DNA of 64,000 nt from Candidatus Leucobacter sulfamidivorax. GTDB lineage: Bacteria > Actinomycetota > Actinomycetes > Actinomycetales > Microbacteriaceae. The stretch spans positions 803,454 through 867,453 of the forward strand of contig QZLF01000003.1 in assembly GCA_016771945.1 (NCBI GenBank), given 5' to 3'. The notes beneath the pieces are model-generated. The model saw nothing but the letters and a program-made list of their open reading frames with translations, had not been told where the DNA came from and searched no databases. Shown here in pieces: positions 25,689-33,397 of this stretch. Position 1 is the stretch's first letter. The number at the start of each line of letters is the position of its first letter. The position numbers and the translations under genes were made by a program.

Positions 25689-26684
25689 ATGACGAATCTC
25701 GACCCGCACCCGAGCCTGTCCACGCTGCAGCCCGGCCAGCCCTGCACCGCGATCGAAGTGCTCGAGCCGCGCGAGGTGCCGCTCGGGGGCCTGCGCGCCA
25801 TGACCGTCTACCGCACGCTTCCGCAGCGCCGGCGCTCGCTGGTCGGCGCCTGGTGCTTCTTCGACCACTACGGCCCGGACGACGTCGCCGCGACAGGCGG
25901 CATGCAGGTGCCGCGCCACCCCCACACCGGGCTGGCCACCGTGTCCTGGATCTTCACCGGGCGGATCGACCACCTCGACTCCGGCGGCAACGCCGCAGCC
26001 GTCGTCCCCGGCGAGCTGAACCTCATGATCGCGGGAGCCGGGATCACCCACCAGGAGATCAGCAGCCCGGACACCTCGGTGCTGCACGGCGTCCAGCTCT
26101 GGTACGCCCTGCCCGAGGAGACGAGGTTCGGCGAGAACCGCTTCGAGCACTACGTCCCCGATCCCGTCGCGCGCCCGGGCGCCACGGTCCGCGTGTTCAT
26201 CGGGGACCTGCTCGGCTCCGCCTCGCCGGTCGACACCGGGACTCCTCCGCTGCTCGGCGCGGAGCTCCTACTGGAGCCGGGAGCTTCGATCCGGCTGGAC
26301 GTCCGACGGGACTTCGAGCATGCCGTACTCGCCGAGAACGCGGACATCACGGTGAACTCGATTCCCGCGCCGCACCGCTCCCTCGCGTACGTACCGCCGG
26401 GATCGGACGCGCTCGAGATCGCGGCCGGGGAGGCGGGCGCACGCGTGATCCTGCTCGGCGGCGTGCCGCTCGGCGAGCAGATCGTGATGTGGTGGAACTT
26501 CATCGGGCGCGACCACGACGAGATCGTCCGGTACCGCCGCCGGTATCAGGCCGAGATGGGCTTCGAGGCCGCGCACCCCGACGACGCGGGAGAGCCCGCC
26601 CTGTTCGGCGACTTCCCCGCCGGGCAGCCCGCGCCGCTCCCGGCGCCCCCGCTCCCCATCTCGCGGCTCCTGCCGCGGAAGTGA
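25689..26684 (+). CDS. Pirin family protein
   Basis: A 331-residue bicupin. The metal-binding motif of the first cupin is in HPHTGLATVSWIFTGRIDHLDS near residues 77-98 (split: HPHTGLATV, then IDHLDSGGN), followed by GAGITHQEISS with the later His and Glu. The C-terminal cupin region includes VILLGGVPLGEQIVMWWNF, typical of the family. Bacterial pirins have quercetinase activity or modulate metabolic enzymes; this one is divergent from marR and an FMN reductase. That fits a response to quinones or phenolics. The ATG has a GAGAGGAGAG ribosome site. A Pro-rich tail ends the protein. Confidence 0.93.
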   Translation: MTNLDPHPSLSTLQPGQPCTAIEVLEPREVPLGGLRAMTVYRTLPQRRRSLVGAWCFFDHYGPDDVAATGGMQVPRHPHTGLATVSWIFTGRIDHLDSGGNAAAVVPGELNLMIAGAGITHQEISSPDTSVLHGVQLWYALPEETRFGENRFEHYVPDPVARPGATVRVFIGDLLGSASPVDTGTPPLLGAELLLEPGASIRLDVRRDFEHAVLAENADITVNSIPAPHRSLAYVPPGSDALEIAAGEAGARVILLGGVPLGEQIVMWWNFIGRDHDEIVRYRRRYQAEMGFEAAHPDDAGEPALFGDFPAGQPAPLPAPPLPISRLLPRK

Positions 26685-26771
26685 GCGGGCGTGGAAGCGA
26701 CTTCGGTGCGTCGGCGATCCCGCCGCCCCGGCCTCATCTCAGTGGCAAGCCGCCAGACGTCGCTGAACACG

Positions 26772-26827
26772 TGTTTGACCATTGCACACCTGCTATCGCG
26801 CGATAACTCGTGCGCAACGGTCAAACA
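26772..26827. repeat. Dispersed palindromic element, copy A
   Basis: A 56-bp region symmetric around a perfect TATCGCGCGATA core (26794-26805). The ends TGTTTGACC and GGTCAAACA pair exactly and the intervening bases pair mostly. It lies between the convergent pirin and GNAT genes. A related sequence occurs at 53005-53065. A terminator role is possible for this copy. Confidence 0.65.
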
Positions 26828-26876
26828 GATGTGCAGCGAGCTGTGCCTGAGCGGTGGGACCTTCGCCACGGAACCA

Positions 26877-27482
26877 CTACGCGGTTCGCACCAGGTGGCG
26901 GGCCACCCGGGTCTCGAGAGCGAGGCGCACGGCGGGCCACTCCGAGACGATGATCGAGAACACGACGGCGTCGCGGACGTAGCCGGCGGGCATCCGCTGC
27001 TGCGAGCGCAGGATCCCGTCCTGCTTCGCTCCGAGCCTCGCGATGGCCTCGCGCGAGCGGTGATTGTGGAAGTCGGTGCGGAACTCGACCGCGGGGCAGC
27101 CCCACACCTCGAAGGCGTGCTGCAGCAGCAGCAGCTTCGACTCGGGATTCGTGCCCGTGCCCTGCGCGCCCGCCGCGTTCCAGGTCGAGCCGATCTCGAC
27201 GCGCGGGGTGTCGTGGTCGATGTTCATGAACGTCGTCATGCCGATGATGCGCCCCGTGTCGGCGCGGCGCGTCGTGAATGGGAGCATGCTCCCCCGGCGC
27301 TGCAGCTCGAGGCGGCGCTCGATCTCGGCCTCCATGCCCTCGGGCTCGGGGATGCGCGTGTACCAGAGGCTCCACAGCTCGCCGTCGCGCACCGCCTCGA
27401 CGAGGCCGTCACGGTGCTCGTGAGCCAGGGGCTCGAGCGTCACGAGACGTCCGGCGAGCACGCCCGGATGCTGGAGGGTCAT
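26877..27482 (-). CDS. GNAT family N-acetyltransferase
   Basis: A 201-residue RimJ/RimL-like acetyltransferase. It begins with LAGRLVTLEPLAHEHRDGL, has the central strand GRIIGMTTFMNID and the acetyl-CoA region EIGSTWNAAGAQGTGTNPESKLLLLQHAFE. The ending VEFRTDFHNHRSREAIARLGAKQDG is typical. The substrate is unknown. The start at 27482 follows CAGACT with a 6-nt gap, and that -10 lies in the final codons of rmuC. The 22 nt around the start are identical to those at the HhH-GPD gene. Confidence 0.92.
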   Translation of the reverse strand: MTLQHPGVLAGRLVTLEPLAHEHRDGLVEAVRDGELWSLWYTRIPEPEGMEAEIERRLELQRRGSMLPFTTRRADTGRIIGMTTFMNIDHDTPRVEIGSTWNAAGAQGTGTNPESKLLLLQHAFEVWGCPAVEFRTDFHNHRSREAIARLGAKQDGILRSQQRMPAGYVRDAVVFSIIVSEWPAVRLALETRVARHLVRTA

Positions 27483-27486
27483 GGCC

Positions 27487-29106
27487 TCAGTCTGCCAGGC
27501 CGGAGGCGCCGTCCTCCACCCGGTCTCCCACCCCGGCCTCCACTCCGTCTTCCATCCGGTCTTCCACGCCGTCTTCCACCCCGGATTCGATCGCGGCCTC
27601 GACCCCGGAGCCCGCCCCCGCGAGCTCGGGGAACACCTCGTCGAGCAGCGCGTCGCCGCCCGCGCCGAGCTCGAGCGTCTCGACATCGCGCAGCTTGCGC
27701 TCCACGGCCCGCGTGCGGCGGCCGGCCTCGCTGACGGTGTTCTGAGCGGTCTGCAGCTGCTTGCCGAGCTTCTCCCACACCTGGCCGTACTTCTGGAACT
27801 CGGCCTTCGCGGCGCTCAGCACCTTCCACACCTCGCTGCTGCGCTTCTCGATGGCGAGCGTGCGGAAGCCCATCTGCAGGCTGTTGAGCAGCGACATCAG
27901 GGTGGTCGGCCCGGCGACCGCGACGCGGTGCTCGTTGTGCAGGCGGCTGACGAAGCCGGGCCGGCGCATGACCTCGGCGAAGAGCCCCTCGGTGGGCAGG
28001 TACATGATGCCGAAGTCGGTCGTGTGCGGAGGCTCGACGTACTTCGCCGCGATGAGCTTCGCCTGCGCGAGCACGGCCCGCTCGATGTCGCGTCCGGCCG
28101 CCTCGATCGCGACCGGGTCCCCGGCCTCCTGCGCCGCGAGCAGACGCTCGTAGTCCTCCTGCGGGAACTTCGAGTCGATCGGCAGCCACACGGGCGCCTC
28201 CCCGGCTCCGTTCCCAGCCCCGGCCCCGGCCCCGGGCAGCTTCACCGCGAACTCGACGCGCTCGTTCGATCCGGGCAGCGTGGCGACGTTCTCGGCGTAC
28301 TGCTCGGGTGTGAGCACGTCCTCGAGCTGGCGGGCGAGCTGCACCTCGCCCCAGCCACCCCGGCTCTTCACGTTCGTGAGCACGCGCTTGAGGCCGCCGA
28401 CGTCCGAGGCGAGCGTCTGCATCTCGCCGAGCCCCTTCTGCACCTGCTCGAGGCGCTCGCTCACGAGCGAGAACGACTCGCCGAGCCGCTTCTCGAGGGT
28501 GCCCTGGAGCTTCTCGTCGACGGTCTCCCGCATCTTCTCGAGCTTCGCCTCGTTGCCCTCGCGCATCTTCTCGAGCTCTTCGCGCAGGGTCTGCCGCAGC
28601 TCGTTCTGCTTCGCCGTGTTCGCATCGGTCAGCGCCTGGATGCGCTTGGCGTTCTCGTCGAGCGAGGTCTTGAGCGTGCCCTGCAGCTTCTCGTCGACCG
28701 TCGCGCGCACCTGCTCGAGCTTCGCCTCGTTCTCACCGCGCAGCACGTCGAAGCGCTGTTCGAGCGTCGCCTTCAGCTCCGACTGGGACTTGCCGAGCGC
28801 CTCGCTCAGCTCTCGACCGGCCGTCGCCCGCGCCTCGCGCTCGCGGGCCAGCTCGGCCGCCTGCGCCTCGCTCGCCGCGCGCAGCCTCTCGTCGGTCTGC
28901 TGCTGGGACTCGAGCACGGTCTGCCGCAGTTCGATCCGCTGCGCCTGCATGTCCTGCCGCACGAGGCCGACCTGCCCCTGGAGCTCCTGGCGGATCTCCG
29001 CGGGCGATCCGCCCCCCTGCGCACCGCGGCGCAGCAGCACCACGACGAGCACCCCCGCGCTGAGCAGCAGGTTCAGCACCACGAGCACCAGCAGGATCGC
29101 TTCCAT
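27487..29106 (-). CDS. rmuC: DNA recombination protein RmuC homologue
   Basis: A 539-residue protein: an N-terminal membrane anchor (ILLVLVVLNLLLSAGVLVVV), a long coiled coil from about residue 35 to 240 rich in Glu, Gln and Arg, then the RmuC nuclease-like domain. That domain includes GGWGEVQLARQLEDVLTPEQY, PIDSKFPQEDYERLL and FGIMYLPTEGLFAEV. RmuC limits inversions between short inverted repeats. The last about 35 residues are a degenerate Glu/Asp/Val/Gly repeat encoded by a short tandem array at about 27508-27600. Its stop lies 5 nt before the GNAT start. Confidence 0.93.
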   Translation of the reverse strand: MEAILLVLVVLNLLLSAGVLVVVLLRRGAQGGGSPAEIRQELQGQVGLVRQDMQAQRIELRQTVLESQQQTDERLRAASEAQAAELAREREARATAGRELSEALGKSQSELKATLEQRFDVLRGENEAKLEQVRATVDEKLQGTLKTSLDENAKRIQALTDANTAKQNELRQTLREELEKMREGNEAKLEKMRETVDEKLQGTLEKRLGESFSLVSERLEQVQKGLGEMQTLASDVGGLKRVLTNVKSRGGWGEVQLARQLEDVLTPEQYAENVATLPGSNERVEFAVKLPGAGAGAGNGAGEAPVWLPIDSKFPQEDYERLLAAQEAGDPVAIEAAGRDIERAVLAQAKLIAAKYVEPPHTTDFGIMYLPTEGLFAEVMRRPGFVSRLHNEHRVAVAGPTTLMSLLNSLQMGFRTLAIEKRSSEVWKVLSAAKAEFQKYGQVWEKLGKQLQTAQNTVSEAGRRTRAVERKLRDVETLELGAGGDALLDEVFPELAGAGSGVEAAIESGVEDGVEDRMEDGVEAGVGDRVEDGASGLAD

Positions 29107-29172
29107 CGTCTTCCCCGTTCCACGAGTTCGAGTACGGGAACGACACTACCGAGGACCTCCGACAACGAGGGC

Positions 29173-29682
29173 TCAGGCGGTCAGCGCCGCCTCGATGGCC
29201 GCGCGCAGCTCGGGATCCTCGGGCGTCGTCGCGGAGCGGAAGCGCGTCACCGACGGCGATTCGGGATCGCTCCCCACCACGAACTTCTCGAAGTTCCAGC
29301 GCACGATGCCGGCGGAGCCGGAGGGATCCTTCGCCTGCCGCAGCTCGCGGTAGAGCGGCTCGACGCCGCGCCCGTTCACGCGGCCCTTGGCGAGCAGCGG
29401 GAAGGTCACCCCGTAGTTGAGCGAGCAGAACTCGGCGATCTCGGCGTCGTCGCCCGGCTCCTGGAAGAGGAACTGGTTGCACGGCATGCCGACCACGGCG
29501 AGCCCGCGCGGCCCGAACTCGCGGTGCAGCTGCTCGAGGCCCGCGTACTGCGGCGTGAAGCCGCACTTCGAGGCGACGTTGACGACGAGCGCGGCGCCGG
29601 GCGCCAACTCGCCGAAGCGACGGGTCTCCCCGCCGGGCAGGTGCACCTCGATCTCGCGCAGCGGTTGCGGTGACTCGGCCAT
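29173..29682 (-). CDS. Glutathione peroxidase family protein
   Basis: A 169-residue thiol peroxidase. The peroxidatic Cys40 lies in NVASKCGFTPQY, Gln in NQFLFQEPG near residue 76 and Trp in RWNFEKFVVG near 130 complete the catalytic tetrad. The second Cys in VVGMPCNQF may be the resolving residue for thioredoxin-linked turnover, usual in bacteria. The ATG at 29682 has an AGGAGG ribosome site; an upstream in-frame start lacks one. It is a cytoplasmic peroxide defence enzyme downstream of the MarR gene. Confidence 0.94.
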   Translation of the reverse strand: MAESPQPLREIEVHLPGGETRRFGELAPGAALVVNVASKCGFTPQYAGLEQLHREFGPRGLAVVGMPCNQFLFQEPGDDAEIAEFCSLNYGVTFPLLAKGRVNGRGVEPLYRELRQAKDPSGSAGIVRWNFEKFVVGSDPESPSVTRFRSATTPEDPELRAAIEAALTA

Positions 29683-29799
29683 GATCCTCCTGACGGTCCG
29701 ACGGACCTGTTGCGGCGAGGGCCCGGGCGCGAACGCCCGACCCCTCCATCGTCCCACCGAGCCGCCGCGGTGTCGACCGCGGCCTGCGCAGGACGCGGT

Positions 29800-30306
29800 T
29801 CAGCGCCCGGCGCCCCCTCGCCCGGCACCGGGCCACGCCGCTGCGAAGCGCTCGAGCAGGGCAGCGAACTGCCGCCGCTCGGCATCGCTGAACCCGGCGA
29901 GGGCCTCTCCGACCGCGGCGCTCCGATCTTCGCGCGCGCGCCGCACCAGCGCGCGCCCCTCGTCGGTCAGCAGAGTGCGGATCTTGCGCGCATCCTCGGC
30001 ATCCGCCTCGCGCCGCAGGAGTCCCAGCTCGACTCCCTGCGCGACCAGGCGGGAGGCCCGAGGCTGATCCACGCCCACGCGCTCGGCGATCTCGCTCACG
30101 CCGAGCGGATCCTGCTCCGCCGCGAGCATGGCGAGCAGACGCACGAGCGCCGGTCCGCCCGCGCCCCGGCGATCCGGCCGTCCCTCATGGAGAGGATGCC
30201 GCCGCCCGCGCGCGTGCAGCCGGTCTCGCGGAGGCATCGGCCTCCCCTGCCACCGCAGGCGGGCCAGCGCCTCTGAGATCTGCTCGACGGGATCGGTTTC
30301 GCGCAT
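29800..30306 (-). CDS. MarR family transcriptional regulator
   Basis: A 168-residue winged-helix protein. The helix-turn-helix region reads GVSEIAERVGVDQPRASRLVAQGVELGLL with the wing RREADAEDARKIRTLLTDEG. An Arg/Pro-rich N-terminal stretch of about 50 residues precedes it. The ATG at 30306 follows TAGAAT with exactly 6 nt, so it is probably leaderless. A perfect 8-4-8 inverted repeat at 30323-30342 lies directly upstream and is the likely operator for this gene and the divergent small protein gene. Confidence 0.9.
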   Translation of the reverse strand: MRETDPVEQISEALARLRWQGRPMPPRDRLHARGRRHPLHEGRPDRRGAGGPALVRLLAMLAAEQDPLGVSEIAERVGVDQPRASRLVAQGVELGLLRREADAEDARKIRTLLTDEGRALVRRAREDRSAAVGEALAGFSDAERRQFAALLERFAAAWPGAGRGGAGR

Positions 30307-30322
30307 ACCCAGATTCTACATT

Positions 30323-30342
30323 TGCATGTCGCTTGACATGCA
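30323..30342. promoter_or_regulatory. Operator between divergent marR and the Gly/Arg-rich gene
   Basis: TGCATGTC-GCTT-GACATGCA is a perfect inverted repeat. It covers the spacer/-35 zone of the leaderless marR promoter (TAGAAT at 30318-30313) and includes a TTGACA hexamer reading towards the gene at 30400. Confidence 0.7.
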
Positions 30343-30399
30343 TCGCATCACATGTCACACTACATATACATGTATTATTACAAGCAATGGAGAGTGAAC

Positions 30400-30804
30400 A
30401 TGAACACGCATGACCCCCAGAACCACACCCGCCATCACGACACCGAGCAGGATCCGCGGCCTCACCTCGCGCGGCGGATCCGCCTCGTGAGCCGACTGAT
30501 GCGCGCCGAGATGCACCGCGCCCTCCCCACCGAGCAGGCGCCCACGCGCAGCGAGGTCAAGGCCGCCGCGCGCGCCGTCGAGGATCGCGCAGCCGAGGCG
30601 CTCTCCCCGGAGGAGCTGGCCACCGTCCTCGCGGCGCTCGACAAGATCGCCGACGCCTTCGGCGGTCGCGACGCGCTGCCCTATCGCGAGCATCGCGGGC
30701 ATCGCGGTTTCGGCCCGCGCGGCTTCGGGCGCGGCGGCTTCGGGCGGGGCGGCGAACGCGGCTTCGGGCCGCATCACCTCCGCCAGGGGCACCCTCGCTA
30801 CTGA
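30400..30804 (+). CDS. Small protein with Gly/Arg/Phe-rich tail
   Basis: A 134-residue protein of unknown function. The N-terminus is His/Asp-rich, followed by a helical segment RRIRLVSRLMRAEMHRALP and VEDRAAEALSPEELATVLAALD. The final third is a GFGRGGFGRGG-type low-complexity tail with His residues. Such tails are often disordered and may bind metals or nucleic acids. The ATG at 30400 has a GGAGAG ribosome site. It is divergent from marR with a shared operator, so it is presumably MarR-controlled. Some MarR-linked genes in actinobacteria have similar Gly/Arg tails, but I do not recognise a named family. Confidence 0.75.
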   Translation: MNTHDPQNHTRHHDTEQDPRPHLARRIRLVSRLMRAEMHRALPTEQAPTRSEVKAAARAVEDRAAEALSPEELATVLAALDKIADAFGGRDALPYREHRGHRGFGPRGFGRGGFGRGGERGFGPHHLRQGHPRY

Positions 30805-30908
30805 GGCCGGAGCCCGGCCGGTGCAATCCGCCGGCCGGGTGCGCGGTCGGGAGCTCGGCCGGTGCCCGGGCCCGCCCCGCGGCGCCCGAACCCCGGCCTG
30901 CTCGCAGC

Positions 30909-30948
30909 ACTCGGCCGGACGAGATCCGAGGAACTCGTCCGGCCGAGT
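30909..30948. terminator. Strong stem-loop between convergent genes
   Basis: A perfect 15-bp stem (30909-30923 with 30934-30948) and 10-nt loop lie between the small protein gene and the ABC permease gene. It can terminate both transcripts, though no T-run follows. Confidence 0.72.
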
Positions 30949-31001
30949 CGCGGCATCCGGGTGAGGAGCAGCCGCGGAACGCTCAGGCGGGGGAAGCGCG
31001 C

Positions 31002-31712
31002 CTACCGGACCGCCGTCCGGCGCATGCACAGCCAGGTGCCGAGCAGCGCGACCACGGCGGCGGCGATCGCGCCCAGGGCGAGCGTCCCCTCGGTCATGGC
31101 CGCGAAGATCTCGCCGAAGTAGGGCACCAGCAGCAGGATCGCGATGGCGAGCACGAGCCCCAGCGCGAGCCCCAGGATGGTCGGACCCTTCGCCCCGAAG
31201 CGCACCCAGATCGCGCCGAAGACACCGCCGATCGAGAGGCACAGGAAGGTGCCGATGAGGACTGTGAGGAACAGCTGCAGCGGATTGCCTGCGCCGAAAG
31301 CGTAGATGTCGAGCACGTAGAGGCCGAGGAACCAGTGGTTCGTCAAGAGCTCGAGGCCCAGCAGCGCGAGCATCACGAGCGCGATGTAGGCCGACTGGAT
31401 CAGATTCGCGAGCGCGGTGCCGGCCACGAAGGCGCGGCGGGTCGTGCCGAGCGCGAGGGCGAAGGGGAAGGTCGTCGAGACGGCCTGCACACCCAGGTAG
31501 ATGAGGAAGCCGGGCAGCGACCACACCATGCCCATGTTCATACGGGCGCCCACGACGTAGTCGGCCGAACCCGGGTCGCTCCCGGCGCGCTGGATCGCGA
31601 GCACGATGATGACCGAGATCACCATGACGATCCCGAGAATGTAGAGCGGGACTGCGAATGTGACGTCCGGCTTGTTCATCTGCAGTCGGGTCACCTTGGC
31701 GATGCGGTTCAT
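31002..31712 (-). CDS. ABC transporter permease subunit
   Basis: A 236-residue membrane protein with six hydrophobic segments and Asn/Arg-rich cytoplasmic N-terminus (MNRIAKVTRLQMNKPDV). No conserved permease motif is evident, as usual for partners of YtrB-type ATPases. It overlaps the ATPase gene by four bases (ATGA) and ends the GntR-ATPase-permease operon. The substrate is unknown; related Ytr/Bcr systems respond to cell-wall antibiotics. Confidence 0.85.
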   Translation of the reverse strand: MNRIAKVTRLQMNKPDVTFAVPLYILGIVMVISVIIVLAIQRAGSDPGSADYVVGARMNMGMVWSLPGFLIYLGVQAVSTTFPFALALGTTRRAFVAGTALANLIQSAYIALVMLALLGLELLTNHWFLGLYVLDIYAFGAGNPLQLFLTVLIGTFLCLSIGGVFGAIWVRFGAKGPTILGLALGLVLAIAILLLVPYFGEIFAAMTEGTLALGAIAAAVVALLGTWLCMRRTAVR

Positions 31713-32686
31713 GAGCGGGCCCCCTTCCGGGCGAGGTCTTCGGAGTCGATCTCTTGCGCCCCGCCGGAGCCGCGATCGGCTCCGGGAGCATGGCCGAGCG
31801 AAGCGTCGCTTTGCTCCGAGTGGCCGGCTCCATACGCTGCGACGAGGTCCTGCAGACTGACCTGCCCGAGCTCGAGATCGCTCGAGGCCGCCGCCGCGCG
31901 ATCTTCGGCACTCACGCGGCCCTCGATGACGTAGCTCGCGAGCCCGCCGATCCGGTGCTTCCTGAGCACCCGACGCCCGGCGGCGTAGCGTTCGACCTCC
32001 CCCTCCCGGCCGGAGACCTGGTGGGCGAGGCCGCGCAGCTCGTCGACCTCGGCGTCCTGGACGACGCGACCGCGGTCCAGGATCACCACCCGCTCGAGCA
32101 GCCGATCCATCTCGTCGATCAGGTGCGTCGAGAGCACGATGGTGCGCGGATGCGCCTGGTAGTCGCGCAGCAGCACGTCGTAGAAGTAGCCGCGCGCGGT
32201 GGCGTCGAGGCCGAGGTAGGGCTCGTCGAAGAAGGTGATCGGCGCCCGCGAGGCGAGTCCGAGCACGATGCCGAGCGCCGAGAACTGGCCGCGCGAGTAT
32301 TTCTTGATCACGGTCTTGCGCGGGATCCGGAACAGCTCGACCAGCTCATCGGCCAGCTCCTGGCTCCAGTTCGGGTAGAAGACCCGGGCCGCGCGCAGCG
32401 CGTGGTGCAGCCTGTAGTCGTCGGGGTAGCGCTGATTGTCGCGGATGAAGCAGAGCTGCTCGAGCACCCGGGCGTGCTCGAAGGGCGTCTCGCCCAGCAC
32501 GCGCACCTCGCCGGAGCTCGGGCGATCCTGCGCCGTCGCGAGCGACATGAACGTGGTCTTGCCCGCGCCGTTGCGGCCGAGCAGGCCGGTGATGGTGTTC
32601 TCGTGGATCCGCACCGTGACGTCGTCGAGCGCCCGGGTCTCCCCGTGCACCCGCGTCAGTCCGCGGGTCTCGATGGCGATGGTCAT
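31709..32686 (-). CDS. ABC transporter ATP-binding protein (YtrB-like)
   Basis: A 325-residue ATPase. Walker A is GRNGAGKTT near residues 37-45, the signature is the variant YSRGQFSALGIVLGLA near residue 132, and Walker B is ITFFDEPYLGLD near 152-163, followed by the STHL switch. Replacement of LSGGQ by YSRGQ is common in YtrB-type exporters. A long C-terminal extension of about 90 residues ends Ser/Gly/Asp-rich. It overlaps both the GntR gene and the permease gene by four bases. Confidence 0.93.
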   Translation of the reverse strand: MTIAIETRGLTRVHGETRALDDVTVRIHENTITGLLGRNGAGKTTFMSLATAQDRPSSGEVRVLGETPFEHARVLEQLCFIRDNQRYPDDYRLHHALRAARVFYPNWSQELADELVELFRIPRKTVIKKYSRGQFSALGIVLGLASRAPITFFDEPYLGLDATARGYFYDVLLRDYQAHPRTIVLSTHLIDEMDRLLERVVILDRGRVVQDAEVDELRGLAHQVSGREGEVERYAAGRRVLRKHRIGGLASYVIEGRVSAEDRAAAASSDLELGQVSLQDLVAAYGAGHSEQSDASLGHAPGADRGSGGAQEIDSEDLARKGARS

Positions 32687-33045
32687 GATTCACCTGTTTC
32701 TGTCTCGATGAGGCGGATCACCTCGGCCCGGTCGAGACCGAGCGTCCGTGCTTCCGCCAGGAGCGGGTGGACGAAGCTCTGAACGAAGCCGTCCCGCCGT
32801 TCCGCGGCGATGCGGCCCTTCGCGCCCTCGGCGACGAACATGCCGATGCCGCGACGCTTCACGAGGATCTCCCGTTCGGCGAGCAGGTTCACCGCCTTGC
32901 CGGCCGTGGCCGGGTTGATGCGCAGATACGCCGCGAGCTCGTTGGTCGAGGGCACCTGCTCGCCCTCGGCGTAGACGCCGCGCAGGATCTCGTCGGAGAT
33001 CGTCTCGGCGAGCTGCAGGAAGATGGGCCGGGTGTCGTCGAACAC
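32683..33045 (-). CDS. GntR family regulator, YtrA subfamily
   Basis: A 120-residue winged-helix protein with the short C-terminal dimer helices of the YtrA group. The DNA-binding region is FLQLAETISDEILRGVYAEG, PSTNELAAYLRINPATAGKA and VNLLAEREILVKRRGIGMFV. It heads the ABC operon, as YtrA does. The 24-bp palindrome at 33091-33114, lying over the -10 box, is its likely operator and implies autorepression. Confidence 0.93.
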   Translation of the reverse strand: MFDDTRPIFLQLAETISDEILRGVYAEGEQVPSTNELAAYLRINPATAGKAVNLLAEREILVKRRGIGMFVAEGAKGRIAAERRDGFVQSFVHPLLAEARTLGLDRAEVIRLIETETGES

Positions 33046-33090
33046 TCTTCACCTCGTTTCCGGATCTCGCCTCAGCTTATTCGCTTCAGT

Positions 33091-33114
33091 GGTTCATTAC
33101 TTCACTAATGAACC
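33091..33114. promoter_or_regulatory. YtrA-type operator
   Basis: GGTTCATTA-CTTCAC-TAATGAACC is a perfect 9-6-9 inverted repeat. Its outer arm shares four bases with the -10 box of the ABC operon promoter. Confidence 0.82.
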
Positions 33115-33139
33115 TAGACACCCCGAAGGGGTCTGTCAA
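33111..33139 (-). promoter_or_regulatory. Promoter of the GntR-ABC operon
   Basis: On the minus strand TTGACA (33139-33134) is followed after 17 nt by TAGGTT (33116-33111). The downstream operator palindrome overlaps the -10. Confidence 0.78.
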
Positions 33140-33154
33140 CCCCTCTCCTGAATT

Positions 33155-33250
33155 CGACCGGGCTGCGCCGCGCCGCGCCGCACCAACCGCACCGCACCAA
33201 CCGCGCCGCGCCGCGCTCCACCTCACCCCGCCCCGCCGCACCCCCCTGCG
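33155..33250. repeat. Low-complexity CCGCGC/CCGCACCAA repeat tract
   Basis: Short imperfect repeats of CCGCGC and CGCACCAACCGC on the plus strand, almost free of T, fill the gap between the ABC operon promoter and the IS110 element. No gene is seen in it. It could be slippage DNA or the target zone of the insertion. Confidence 0.6.
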
Positions 33251-33281
33251 CCGCGATAGACGATATGGGGGTGGTCACCCC

Positions 33282-33397
33282 TTGACAGGACTGGGGCCCC
33301 GACTCGCATGATCGGTGGTTACCAGCCCTCGTTCCAGTAACTGAAGTCTTGGAGCAACGAGGGGCTGGCCTATCACCAGTCGAGATTGGAGGCCCCA
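33282..33397 (+). ncRNA. Candidate IS110 bridge RNA region
   Basis: IS110-group elements express a structured bridge RNA from the non-coding left end that specifies target and donor DNA. Here TTGACA at 33282-33287 could start transcription. CCAGCCCTCGTTCC (33322-33335) can pair with 33351-33368 with small bulges just before the transposase start. The internal loops that would carry guide bases are not identified. Assignment rests on position and one stem only. Confidence 0.35.

Noticed and set aside
33155-33250. Low-complexity CCGCGC tract as a CRISPR-like array
   Set aside because: The units are only 6-14 bases, irregular and without unique spacers.
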